64,000 nt of DNA from Ktedonospora formicarum (GTDB lineage: Bacteria > Chloroflexota > Ktedonobacteria > Ktedonobacterales > Ktedonobacteraceae): NCBI RefSeq assembly GCF_016587355.1, contig NZ_BNJF01000001.1, positions 3,050,501 to 3,114,500 of the forward strand. The letters are read 5' to 3'. The translations under genes and the position numbers were made by a program. Under the pieces are notes generated by a model. That model had not been told where the DNA came from. It saw only the letters and a program-made list of their open reading frames with translations, and did no database searches. Every line of letters begins with the position of its first letter. Position 1 is the first letter of the stretch. Of this stretch, positions 41,256 to 49,471 are shown in pieces.

Positions 41256-42240
41256 TAACAGCTATGAGATAGCGCAGGAACTCATCAGAGAGGCGGAGGA
41301 GGGTGCGAAGAATCCCACACCGCTTACAGGTATCCCCTGGTTTCCTGTCGAGTACAACGCGAACGGTCGCGTGATTAAAGAATCGATGAGCCAGCTAGAC
41401 CTTCTTACTATGGGTATCCAGAACAACCCTAGTGGTGAAATGACGGTTCTGGCGGCTCGGCCTAACGTTGGTAAGAGCGCATTCGCGGCGTTCGCAGGCG
41501 TTAATGTGGCCCGGTGGTTCAAGGTGCATCGGCCTGGGAAAGTGGTGCGGTTTGTCTTGCTAGAGATGCATGAGAAGACGTTTCAGAGGCGCATGGTTAG
41601 CTGGATGAGCGGTGTATCGATGAGGCGACTGAAGGAGCACGACTACGGACCGGGAGAGTTACAGAAGGTCATTAAGGCCAACCAGGAGCTAGCAAGCTTG
41701 CCGATTGAGTACTACTCAGCAGCACAGAACTACAACCTGATTGACACATGGGTACGCTTTGACTCAGAAAACAAGCTCAAACCCGGTCAGAGGGGCTATG
41801 TAGATAGTAACTGTGGTTGGTGGGCGCTCGACCACATCGGCATTGTGCCGGATGATGGCGACCCGAAGTACAGGACGAACAGCCTGTCTACTATATCGAC
41901 AAAGATCAAGAAACTTTGTTTCGAGGTTGCTCCGGGCTTAATCCTGGCACAGTTGAACCGCAACTGCGAGCTACGCAACGATAAACGGCCAATTTTGGCA
42001 GACATTTCGAGCGCGGATCGGATAGGGCAGGATGCAGACAATGTGTACATGCTCTATCGAGAGGATATGTATGTCCAGGTCTCGGAGGATATGAGGGACA
42101 AGCCGAAAGTGGTGGAACTGCTTATCCGTAAGGCACGCGAGGGAGAGCTAGCGACTATCACACTGGCCTTTGATGCGCGGTACGCCCGGTATATCGATAT
42201 TCCGCCAGAAGCAGCAGACTTCGAGAGGGAAGCAGCATGA
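41245..42240 (+). CDS. DnaB-like replicative helicase (RecA-like core only)
   Basis: 331 residues. Walker A is LAARPNVGKSAFAAFAG, followed by VVRFVLLEMHEKTFQRRMVSWMSGVSMRRL, matching DnaB (FSLEM). DnaB motif 4 is clear: AQLNRNCELRNDKRPILADI then SSADRIGQDADNVYMLYRED. The Walker B-like strand is WALDHIGIVPDD. The N-terminal primase-binding domain of full DnaB is absent, as in several phage helicases. It unwinds the fork for the polymerase and primase encoded downstream. Confidence 0.9.
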   Translation: MGVSNSYEIAQELIREAEEGAKNPTPLTGIPWFPVEYNANGRVIKESMSQLDLLTMGIQNNPSGEMTVLAARPNVGKSAFAAFAGVNVARWFKVHRPGKVVRFVLLEMHEKTFQRRMVSWMSGVSMRRLKEHDYGPGELQKVIKANQELASLPIEYYSAAQNYNLIDTWVRFDSENKLKPGQRGYVDSNCGWWALDHIGIVPDDGDPKYRTNSLSTISTKIKKLCFEVAPGLILAQLNRNCELRNDKRPILADISSADRIGQDADNVYMLYREDMYVQVSEDMRDKPKVVELLIRKAREGELATITLAFDARYARYIDIPPEAADFEREAA

Positions 42241-42566
42241 ACAGGGAACTCTACGACCCGGCATGTATGCGATTCGACACAGCTATACGGGCTGTATGGA
42301 TACTCTACCGACGTGGCAAGTGGAGGGAGCTTGAGACGCTTGGCCTGAACCGCTCGGAGTGCGAGCCGATCTTTCAGCAGTTCGATATGGAGTGCATATT
42401 CGCAGACAACGGACTTATCAAGACAGAATCAGAGACCTTTGAACTTATTATGCGATGTCCAGCAGTCGCGCAGGCCGCTAACGACATGGTGTTGCAGTAC
42501 ACATTCAAGTACGGAATGAAGGAGCAGAAAGATGAAACTCTATCACGTTTATCCCGGCTCGGATAA
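42237..42566 (+). CDS. Hypothetical phage protein, replication module
   Basis: 109 residues, MNRELYDPACMRFDTAIRAV..., helical with conserved-looking tryptophans and cysteines. Coupled to the helicase gene by a 4-base overlap, and itself overlapping the next gene by 35 bases. No family recognised. Confidence 0.6.
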   Translation: MNRELYDPACMRFDTAIRAVWILYRRGKWRELETLGLNRSECEPIFQQFDMECIFADNGLIKTESETFELIMRCPAVAQAANDMVLQYTFKYGMKEQKDETLSRLSRLG

Positions 42567-42753
42567 GGATACGCTTGCTCTGGTCGCTAAGTATAAGAAG
42601 GAACTGAAAGCGGTCGGTGGAGATCTAGGTTTCTCGCTCTCGTGTGGTGCTCCGGGGGTCAAGTCTACACTCATTGCGGCTCTGCCTGATGTGGTTGCCT
42701 ATGAGGACTACTTTGATGGAATGGAGGCGCAAGAACTTGTCAAACAGAGCTAA
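42532..42753 (+). CDS. Small hypothetical phage protein
   Basis: 73 residues, MKLYHVYPGSDKDTLALVAK..., alpha/beta with AVGGDLGFSLSCGAPGVKST in the middle. AAGGAGCAG precedes the ATG inside the previous gene. It overlaps the resolvase start by about 38 bases. Function unknown. Confidence 0.6.
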   Translation: MKLYHVYPGSDKDTLALVAKYKKELKAVGGDLGFSLSCGAPGVKSTLIAALPDVVAYEDYFDGMEAQELVKQS

Positions 42754-43099
42754 GGCGCTCGGTTCGAGCTTCGAACGGAAAGCGGTAAGGCTTGCGAATG
42801 AGGCCGGAGTTGACGCGAGTAAACAGCCGGGTAGTGGAGTATTCAAGGAGTTTCCCAACGACATAATACTAAACGGCGATATGTTGGGAGAGTGCAAAGT
42901 TCGTGCCTATCACTTTAACGCAAAGGGAGAGAAGTGCTTCACGCTAGAAAAGTCGTGGATTGACAACGTGTGTAAACATGCGAAACAGCTTGGTATGCGT
43001 TGGGCTGTACTCTTCCAGCCGAAAGGTCAGCAGCAGGTATATGCAGTGATCGATTATGACCTGTTGTTGAAATTATTAAGCGAATCAGAGAGGAATTGA
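42716..43099 (+). CDS. Holliday junction resolvase-like PD-(D/E)XK nuclease
   Basis: 127 residues. NRAKALGSSFERKAVRLANEAG, SKQPGSGVFKEFPNDIILNG and GECKVR fit the catalytic scheme E...(x)nD...ExK of archaeal-Hjc-like and phage endonuclease VII-independent resolvases; the residues are E in GSSFERKA, D in PNDII, and E-x-K in GECKV. It would resolve branched replication or recombination intermediates before packaging. TTG at 42737, with GGAGG 9 bases upstream, is an alternative start. Confidence 0.75.
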   Translation: MEWRRKNLSNRAKALGSSFERKAVRLANEAGVDASKQPGSGVFKEFPNDIILNGDMLGECKVRAYHFNAKGEKCFTLEKSWIDNVCKHAKQLGMRWAVLFQPKGQQQVYAVIDYDLLLKLLSESERN

Positions 43100-43149
43100 T
43101 CGAAAGATTAGAATTTTAATCAGATTCTAATCTTTACTAGTCGTTCGGC

Positions 43150-43178
43150 TTGACAGGTTGCCGATCAGAACATATACT
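43150..43178 (+). promoter_or_regulatory. Promoter inside the replication module
   Basis: TTGACA (43150-43155), 17-base spacer, TATACT (43173-43178). Its -35 context CGGCTTGACAGG equals that at 39972. It starts the operon from 43200 onward. Confidence 0.85.
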
Positions 43179-43199
43179 ACAAGTAAGCTAGGGGCGTAG

Positions 43200-43451
43200 A
43201 TGGACTATACACCTCACCAAGTAGCCGCCGCTTTATCTGACCTTGATAATGCTGACGCGGATACAAAGCTTGATATTGAAACCGCAATGTTGCGCCTATC
43301 ACGGGCGCATCGTCTTTTACTGGAAGGTGTTACACAAGGTAAAACAGTCACCTCGATAATACGCGCTCAAGGTATAGCCGGGAACTCTACCCGGTTGTAT
43401 CATGGAGCATTGCTCTCACTCACGTCAATCATGAACGGGGGTGCTGCATGA
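43200..43451 (+). CDS. Small phage protein
   Basis: 83 residues, MDYTPHQVAAALSDLDNADA..., helical, with a possible HTH in the second half (VTSIIRAQGIAGNSTRLYHG). The stop overlaps the kinase start by 4 bases. Function unknown. Confidence 0.6.
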   Translation: MDYTPHQVAAALSDLDNADADTKLDIETAMLRLSRAHRLLLEGVTQGKTVTSIIRAQGIAGNSTRLYHGALLSLTSIMNGGAA

Positions 43452-44065
43452 ATGGTTCTCCCATAAAGGTAGCGCTCGCCGGGGGCCTGGGAAGTGGGAA
43501 GACGACGCTGGCTCATGCGCTTGAAGCTCGCGGTTTCGTTCTTGTCAACTTTACGGGCTGGCTCAAGGAGTTGTACAGTAGGGCGCTTTCCTCAATCGGC
43601 TACAGCGTAACGGTTGAAGAGATCCTTGCTAACAAGGAAAACTACCGAGTACATCTACAGCACTTTGCCGACATGATTGAATGGCAGACCGACCCCACGT
43701 ATGTTTCCCAATGTATCGACGAGACCGCAATTGAGTGGTACAGGGGCATCGTGTTTGATAACGTTCGAACAGAAGTTCAAGCACGCGAAGCTCAACGCAG
43801 GGGCTTTACAGTGATCGAGCTTATTGTGCCGGATGATGTTAGAGCGAGACGCGCAGGCTTGCCACTAGAAACGTTCTTGGAACGTTCGAAACATTCGACG
43901 GAGGCAGGTATAGGGGATGTTGGTCAGTACCGATTGAAGTGTGTCGGACAGATTAATCTCCTGGTAGACGAGGTGATACGCATATGTACCGATGCCAGAA
44001 CTGTGACGCGGAACTTACAGGATCGGGGTGTGCAAACGCAAAGTTATGCGTGGGATGTTGGATAG
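43448..44065 (+). CDS. Deoxynucleoside monophosphate kinase-like P-loop protein
   Basis: 205 residues. P-loop LAGGLGSGKTTLAHALEARG, then a lid/base-binding region (FADMIEWQTDPTYVSQCIDE) and GIVFDNVRTEVQAREAQRRG with Walker B-like DNVR. This is the layout of phage dNMP kinases (T4 gp1-like, ATP-dependent), which supply dNTP precursors for phage replication. The last 27 residues overlap the next gene. Confidence 0.75.
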   Translation: MNGSPIKVALAGGLGSGKTTLAHALEARGFVLVNFTGWLKELYSRALSSIGYSVTVEEILANKENYRVHLQHFADMIEWQTDPTYVSQCIDETAIEWYRGIVFDNVRTEVQAREAQRRGFTVIELIVPDDVRARRAGLPLETFLERSKHSTEAGIGDVGQYRLKCVGQINLLVDEVIRICTDARTVTRNLQDRGVQTQSYAWDVG

Positions 44066-44202
44066 AGGTATTAAAAATCGTAATTGAATATAAGCGCCAG
44101 AAGCGGCGCGGGTTTATCAGACACATACTAGCGCAATATCCTATGATTTCGCTGGCCTCGCTGAGCCAGCACACACAACGCCTCAAAGGGGTACACATAT
44201 GA
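43984..44202 (+). CDS. Small zinc-ribbon protein
   Basis: 72 residues, MYRCQNCDAELTGSGCANAK..., with CQNC and CVGC pairs 17 residues apart, a zinc ribbon, then a basic helix (EYKRQKRRGFIRHILAQY). GAGGTGA precedes the ATG. It overlaps the kinase gene by 82 bases in another frame, and its stop overlaps the next ATG by 4 bases. Probably nucleic-acid binding. Confidence 0.6.
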   Translation: MYRCQNCDAELTGSGCANAKLCVGCWIEVLKIVIEYKRQKRRGFIRHILAQYPMISLASLSQHTQRLKGVHI

Positions 44203-45044
44203 GTAGAGCACTCGAATATCAACTCAGGTTGTCGGCGGCATTAAATGGCGTTACCCGCACGAACTACGGACTTATCCATGCAATCCCCTGGAAAAGAATC
44301 GCGCTCTTTTCCGATGTACACGCACCATACGACGACGTTGAGTTGCTTGCGCAGGCATTTGAGAACTGTGAACTTGCGCATATCGAAGCTATTGTATGGC
44401 TTGGCGACTTGGCTGACGGTCATTTCTGGTCACATTGGGGCGTGACGGAGCACAACCTGAATGTAGATACTGAACATAATATGATTAAAACTATTGTGGA
44501 GGAGGGATTTAAGGCGGTTAATCATCAGTACTGGACAGAGGGAAACCACGACCGCCGAATGAAAGCTAAGCTTGACTACAGGACCACACAGGCCGATCTG
44601 GCTCGGCTCTGTCGCCTGGGTAAGTGGCTCGGTGATGATGTACCGGAAGATGAGTGGTTCGAAGGACTCGACGACAAGAGATTATTTGCACTAGACAACC
44701 CAACAATAAGCGCCTTTGATGGCAGGTGGAAGTTTACTCATCCCGGCGTCTACTCCGCTCAACCTCTCGCACAAGCTCGAAAGTTCTCCGCGAAATGGGA
44801 ATGCTCGGTAGCAACCGGACACAGCCATCAGTTCGCAATGGGCAGAAGCGTGAACAACAAGTACACTGTGCTGGAAACTGGCGGATTCTTCAATACCGAT
44901 TTCATCGAGTACATTCATGCCAAGCCAATGCCGGGTCAAGAGATGAGTCAAGGCTACTGGTTCATCATCGACGGTCAACCTATCGGATTCCAGAAAGGCG
45001 ACAGTATTCGACGCTTGTGGGCGCTCGGAAACCTATCGGCTTAA
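44199..45044 (+). CDS. Calcineurin-like metallophosphoesterase
   Basis: 281 residues. The metal motifs are in order: FSDVHAPYDD (D-x-H), IVWLGDLADG (GD), EGNHDRRMKA (GNHD), and later THPGVYSA and ATGHSHQFAM (GHSH). Binuclear phosphoesterases of this kind in phages act on nucleic-acid or nucleotide phosphodiesters; the substrate is unknown. It is located directly before the DNA polymerase gene, so a role in DNA processing is likely. Confidence 0.9.
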   Translation: MSRALEYQLRLSAALNGVTRTNYGLIHAIPWKRIALFSDVHAPYDDVELLAQAFENCELAHIEAIVWLGDLADGHFWSHWGVTEHNLNVDTEHNMIKTIVEEGFKAVNHQYWTEGNHDRRMKAKLDYRTTQADLARLCRLGKWLGDDVPEDEWFEGLDDKRLFALDNPTISAFDGRWKFTHPGVYSAQPLAQARKFSAKWECSVATGHSHQFAMGRSVNNKYTVLETGGFFNTDFIEYIHAKPMPGQEMSQGYWFIIDGQPIGFQKGDSIRRLWALGNLSA

Positions 45045-45061
45045 CCAACAGGGAGGATAAC

Positions 45062-47209
45062 ATGGCTGTAGCTTATCAGATTGATGAGAGAGCTTCGGCT
45101 CTCTCACTTTCCGATGTACCTGTGATGGTAACGAGCGACCTGAAAACGCTCAAGTGGATGGTGGCAGTATACGCGAAAGATGGTAGTCCGGTCGCGTTCG
45201 ACACAGAAACGGATGGTTTCAATCCCAGGCACGACTCGCTTCACATGATGCAGTTCCTACAGGCAGACCGCGAAAAGGTCGTCATTTTCGACTGTAGGCC
45301 GCATCGTGGGAACCTTAAAGCTGTCGGGAAAATACTCTTTCCGTTATTCGAGCGTTGTCTAGCCGTAGGCGCAAATCTGAAGTTCGATTATAAGATGCTG
45401 TACGAACAGTGCGGTATCAAGATAAATCAGATGTGGGATGTCATTCTCGCCGATCAAGTGATCGAGGGGCTAGGGCAGTCGGACGCAGACGACAAAGGCA
45501 AGCCGATGAGCCTGAAGGGTATCATGCACCGCTACTACGGCGTACCAATGGATAAGAAAGAGCGTAGTTGGTTCGTGAAGCTCACTGAGCGAGAGGATGA
45601 GTACAACGCCCCCTACCCTGAGAACATTGTCCAGTACGGTGCGCGTGACGTGGCTAAGCTCTGCGAGATTATGGAAAGCCAGAAAGCGGAGCTTGAGCGA
45701 CGGAAAATGATGCAGGTGCTAGACCTAGAATTGAAGGTCTCCCCGGTGCTCGCGCACGTCGAACTGGCTGGTATCTCGGTAGATCGAGACGAGTGGGCGG
45801 TAGTGATCGAGGGGCAGAAGACAGAAGCGGAGGCGCTCTATACAGAGGTCGTCAAGACAATGAAAATACCTCTGATGAAAGCGCGCGCGCGCATCTACGA
45901 CCAGGAGCTAGAGGAGTGGGCCGCGTTTAAGGCCGCGAAAGCCGAACGGGAGGCGTACCTGCGAGAGCAGTACACGATAGACCCGGAGGGCTTGAAATGG
46001 CAGCAGTACCAGAAGAAACACATGGGTAAGGGTAGCCCCTGGAAGGAAAAGCACCCAACCATCCCAGTGCCACACGAGGACAACTCAGAGCCGAATCTGA
46101 ATAGTGCGCCACAGGTAAAGATGGCATTATGGGAACTCGGTATCAAGGTAAAGAGCACTGATAAGAAGACGCTTGAGAAGCTCACAGGTAAGCACGAGTT
46201 CATCAAGATATTCCTGAAGTACCGCAAGGCCGAGAAGTTTCTTCAGTCATTCGGCTATACACTGCTCGAAAAGATCGACCCGGCTACTGGTCGCATTCAC
46301 CCGGAGTACGTACAGATTGGTGCGTCTACAGGCCGTATGAGCTGCAAAGATCCGAATTGGCAGCAGATACCTAGCAAGGGTATTGGTCAGATACTCCGCT
46401 CACTGGTCAAATCGATGCCTGGAATGGTGATGCTCACGGCTGACTTCAGTAACATCGAGCTTCGCATTCTAGCGGAACTCTCCCAGGATAAGCTTCTGTT
46501 GAAGATGTTCGCTGACGGTCTCGACCTTCACTCAGAAACCGCATATAACATGTGGAAGCTGGACAGGTCGGTAGATGTCAAAACAGCCTGCATACCTGGC
46601 ACTACTATGCCCTACCGTTCTGCTGCTAAGACATTGAACTTTGCGCTCGTGTATGGCACGACGGAATACGGTCTAGCCGATCAGCTTGGCGTTAGCACCG
46701 AGGAAGCAGCAAACATTATCAAGCTGTACTTCGATACCTATACAGGGGTAGCGGCATGGCTTGAGAAGGTCAAACGTGATGGCCTCAAGTACGGCTACTC
46801 GCTCACCAAGTTTGGACGTAAGCGCTATATCGACGAAATCGGGCCTGAGCCTGTCTTCCCGGTCAACAACCGGACACCACAGGCAATCAAGGAATGGAGA
46901 GACGCGAAACGGTCGTGGGAGTTCAGACTCGAATCAATCAAGCGCCAGCTTGGTAACAGCCCCATTCAGGGCCTCTCAGCAGACATTACGAAATGGGCGC
47001 TTGTGTTCATCCACGAGCATCTCGACTACACCCGTGCGGCGGTTGTGGCGGTCGTACACGATGAAATCGTGATCGAATCGACTGAGGACTACGCAGAGGA
47101 AGCGGCTAGAATCCAGGCTGAAGCGATGGATAAGGCGTGCAAGTTGTTCCTGAAGACGGTCGTTGTTCCTCCTACACATGTTGAAAAAGCGGATCATTGG
47201 GTCAAGTAA
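45062..47209 (+). CDS. Family A DNA polymerase with 3'-5' exonuclease domain
   Basis: 715 residues from MAVAYQIDERASALS (GGGAGGATAAC upstream). The proofreading domain has VAFDTETDGFNP (D47, E49), NLKFDYKMLYEQ and YGARDVAKLCE. The polymerase domain has motif A MLTADFSNIELRILAELS, motif B around RSAAKTLNFALVYGTTEYGL and motif C AVVHDEIVIES. There is no 5'-3' exonuclease domain, as is usual in phage replicative enzymes. A charged insertion (about 275-335) separates exonuclease and fingers/palm. It is the replicative polymerase of the prophage. Confidence 0.96.
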   Translation: MAVAYQIDERASALSLSDVPVMVTSDLKTLKWMVAVYAKDGSPVAFDTETDGFNPRHDSLHMMQFLQADREKVVIFDCRPHRGNLKAVGKILFPLFERCLAVGANLKFDYKMLYEQCGIKINQMWDVILADQVIEGLGQSDADDKGKPMSLKGIMHRYYGVPMDKKERSWFVKLTEREDEYNAPYPENIVQYGARDVAKLCEIMESQKAELERRKMMQVLDLELKVSPVLAHVELAGISVDRDEWAVVIEGQKTEAEALYTEVVKTMKIPLMKARARIYDQELEEWAAFKAAKAEREAYLREQYTIDPEGLKWQQYQKKHMGKGSPWKEKHPTIPVPHEDNSEPNLNSAPQVKMALWELGIKVKSTDKKTLEKLTGKHEFIKIFLKYRKAEKFLQSFGYTLLEKIDPATGRIHPEYVQIGASTGRMSCKDPNWQQIPSKGIGQILRSLVKSMPGMVMLTADFSNIELRILAELSQDKLLLKMFADGLDLHSETAYNMWKLDRSVDVKTACIPGTTMPYRSAAKTLNFALVYGTTEYGLADQLGVSTEEAANIIKLYFDTYTGVAAWLEKVKRDGLKYGYSLTKFGRKRYIDEIGPEPVFPVNNRTPQAIKEWRDAKRSWEFRLESIKRQLGNSPIQGLSADITKWALVFIHEHLDYTRAAVVAVVHDEIVIESTEDYAEEAARIQAEAMDKACKLFLKTVVVPPTHVEKADHWVK

Positions 47210-47220
47210 AGGAGTACATC

Positions 47221-47490
47221 ATGAAAAGCTATTATCCTGGGGCCTACATCATTGGCACTCTTATCTCAATCGCGTTCTATGTGTACCTCTCGTACCACGT
47301 TTCCCAACCGGGGCTGCTCATGGTTGGTGTACTGTTTACCTTCGTAAACAACCTAATAATCTGGGTACTCAATGGTGGAGATCGTACAAGCAGGTCATAC
47401 CATGAAGCAGGCTACAGAATAACCTCGACGGTGATCGGTCTCGTAGTCCTGGTTGGTGTTCTTTACTGGATAAAGAGTCTACTAGGCTAG
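47221..47490 (+). CDS. Small membrane protein
   Basis: 89 residues from MKSYYPGAYIIGTLISIAFY with three predicted membrane helices (about 8-26, 32-50 and 69-86). AAAGGAG precedes the ATG. It lies 11 bases after the polymerase stop. A role in superinfection exclusion or membrane attachment of replication is possible; unknown. Confidence 0.6.
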   Translation: MKSYYPGAYIIGTLISIAFYVYLSYHVSQPGLLMVGVLFTFVNNLIIWVLNGGDRTSRSYHEAGYRITSTVIGLVVLVGVLYWIKSLLG

Positions 47491-47530
47491 CTTTTTAGTA
47501 CACTTTGTGTTATCATGTAGATAGATAGCT

Positions 47531-48556
47531 ATGGGAAGAGTCGATACAAAGAAAGTAGATTGCAGGCTTGCGGTCACTGACTCGCCAGTATCCGACCTTC
47601 CCGCTCACACTCAATGCAGGACAGGAAAACACAGTGATAGCACCGCTAGCCTAGCCGTTTACCCCGACCACCTTCATTGTATGGCCTGCGGCTTTCACAT
47701 TAAGCGACGAATGGAAACTCTTGCGTACCTGCTAGAGCTGTGGGATGGGAAAGAGGGCGAGCACACACAAGCGGCAGTAAACAAGGCTATTAAGGTAGCC
47801 AGCAAGTACACGGTAGAGAACATTGATGCCTACCGTCAGCGTGTCGAGATCAACGTTCGTAAAGAGCCGATGAACATAGAGGTGGCTAAGATGTACCGAG
47901 AGGTACTCTTTACTACACGCGAGCATAGGCTTGTATGGCTCTTAGAGCGAGGTCTCACACGAGATACGATATACCGGGCTGGTCTCGGTCATGCAGTGAC
48001 AACGTTCACTATACCGCTATTCGATCATACAGGGAAGCTACTCACGATCAGGCATCGCAGAGACGACTACTACGGTACAGAGACGTGGAAGGAAGATGAA
48101 GATGGCGATGAGATCGAGGGTACGCGCCGGGAGAAATCAAAGTATAGCGGTACACATGGACGAAACGGATTGTTCTTGTATGGGGAGTTCTGGCTGCCAC
48201 ACTGGAAAGAGGATTATTTGGTGGTAGTCGAGAGCGAGCTTGATGCTCTGCTCTTAATCCAGAAAGGTATACCAGCAGTCAGCCCAACGAACGGCGCGGG
48301 TAACTTGTGGAAAGTCCCGAAGCTGCTCAGACAGTTCGATTTCACCACTCACTTCAAACGGCTTTTCATCTGTAGCGATATGGACGAACCAGGGGAAGCG
48401 GGTGCGAGACAACTGGCAGAAGCAGCACCAGAACAGGGGTTTACCACCGAGCGGATACGTTGGGAACTCGAACAAGGCAAAGATGTAACGGAGTACCACC
48501 AACACGGGTACACGCTTGATATAGATAGGTACGTATATGGAAGACTTGCAGCTTAG
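47531..48556 (+). CDS. DNA primase with zinc finger and TOPRIM domain
   Basis: 341 residues. The N-terminal zinc module has CRLAV, CRTGKH and HCMACGF. A helical RNA-polymerase-like region follows with ERGLTRDTIYRAGLGHAVTT. The TOPRIM domain shows YLVVVESELDALLLIQKG (catalytic E) and RLFICSDMDEPGEAGARQL (DxD). It makes primers for the family A polymerase. Together with the DnaB-like helicase it gives the prophage its own replisome core. Confidence 0.9.
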   Translation: MGRVDTKKVDCRLAVTDSPVSDLPAHTQCRTGKHSDSTASLAVYPDHLHCMACGFHIKRRMETLAYLLELWDGKEGEHTQAAVNKAIKVASKYTVENIDAYRQRVEINVRKEPMNIEVAKMYREVLFTTREHRLVWLLERGLTRDTIYRAGLGHAVTTFTIPLFDHTGKLLTIRHRRDDYYGTETWKEDEDGDEIEGTRREKSKYSGTHGRNGLFLYGEFWLPHWKEDYLVVVESELDALLLIQKGIPAVSPTNGAGNLWKVPKLLRQFDFTTHFKRLFICSDMDEPGEAGARQLAEAAPEQGFTTERIRWELEQGKDVTEYHQHGYTLDIDRYVYGRLAA

Positions 48557-48737
48557 TAGTGAAGAACAGGAGGAACTTGACCTGCTCGGATGGTGTGTTC
48601 AGGGGCGCAAGCTAGTGCTTGACATGGACACCCAACCGGGTCGGATGGCGGCTCAGACGTTCGCGTATGCGATAGCCGCTAGTGGTCATGTCCTGGTTGG
48701 TAAGGCAATCATCGCGCTTATTCGAAAGGAGCTATAG
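48537..48737 (+). CDS. Small hypothetical phage protein
   Basis: 66 residues, MEDLQLSSEEQEELDLLGWC..., helical. It overlaps the primase end by 20 bases and abuts the next ATG. Function unknown. Confidence 0.6.
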   Translation: MEDLQLSSEEQEELDLLGWCVQGRKLVLDMDTQPGRMAAQTFAYAIAASGHVLVGKAIIALIRKEL

Positions 48738-49016
48738 ATGGAAGGAATGAGACGGAGAGGGTACACTGTTGGGCCGGACTTCCGCCTTAAAACGGTGTTT
48801 GTGGACGAGGGGCCGCATGAGATGGTGTTTTACTCTGAAGAGGGTCAAATGCTGGTCGTTGGTCACGATCTGTACTTCGATCATAAAGATGCTTTAGTTG
48901 CGGCCTCCTACACACTTCACGATAAGCTGAAGCAGATAAAGGTAGCGATGGACGAGCTACAAGCCGAATTTGACAGGGAGGGTATAAAGAACCCGATTCA
49001 GAGGACACCCGTATGA
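48738..49016 (+). CDS. Hypothetical phage protein
   Basis: 92 residues, MEGMRRRGYTVGPDFRLKTV..., a small alpha/beta domain followed by a helical end (ASYTLHDKLKQIKVAMDELQ). GAAAGGAG upstream. It overlaps the next gene by 4 bases. Function unknown. Confidence 0.6.
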   Translation: MEGMRRRGYTVGPDFRLKTVFVDEGPHEMVFYSEEGQMLVVGHDLYFDHKDALVAASYTLHDKLKQIKVAMDELQAEFDREGIKNPIQRTPV

Positions 49017-49213
49017 AAGAAGTCTTTACAGCACAAGAAATCGAGCAGGCGACGAAACTCCTCGCAGAGTACAAAGCCCTCGCCGAAAGCGACCAGCTTG
49101 CCGCCATCCCCGACCCTGTGATACGCCTAGCATTCATTGACGCGGAGCTAGAGGACTTAGGTTTCGCGGTTGAGTACGGAAGTAAAGGGTTTTATCTTTT
49201 ATCCTGTGAGTAA
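49013..49213 (+). CDS. Small hypothetical phage protein
   Basis: 66 residues, MKEVFTAQEIEQATKLLAEY..., helical with a short strand-rich end (LGFAVEYGSKGFYLLSCE). Coupled to the previous gene by an ATGA overlap. Function unknown. Confidence 0.6.
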   Translation: MKEVFTAQEIEQATKLLAEYKALAESDQLAAIPDPVIRLAFIDAELEDLGFAVEYGSKGFYLLSCE

Positions 49214-49237
49214 ACTTTCCGTGATAGGAGTTATAGA

Positions 49238-49471
49238 ATGCCGATAAAGAAAACGACGCTTGTAAACGACACTGCTAGCCTACTCCAACAGGCCACGAAG
49301 CTGAAACAAGAAATTAACCTCCTCTCGTTCGCATACGGGTCAGACGACTACAACGTAACGGAGCTAGAGGGGCAACTCGACGAACTGAAGACGCAGGCGG
49401 ATAAGCAGAACCTAGAACTTATGTGGATCTATAGCCGGGGGCAATTCTCGGCACTACCAAAGGAGTCGTAA
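49238..49471 (+). CDS. Small coiled-coil phage protein
   Basis: 77 residues, MPIKKTTLVNDTASLLQQAT..., with a long heptad-like stretch (VTELEGQLDELKTQADKQNL). It ends exactly where the nuclease gene begins. Could be a partner of the nuclease; unknown. Confidence 0.6.
   Translation: MPIKKTTLVNDTASLLQQATKLKQEINLLSFAYGSDDYNVTELEGQLDELKTQADKQNLELMWIYSRGQFSALPKES

Noticed and set aside
44726..45061. N-terminal extension of the DNA polymerase frame
   Set aside because: It overlaps the metallophosphoesterase gene and lacks homology character; ATG 45062 has an excellent ribosome site.
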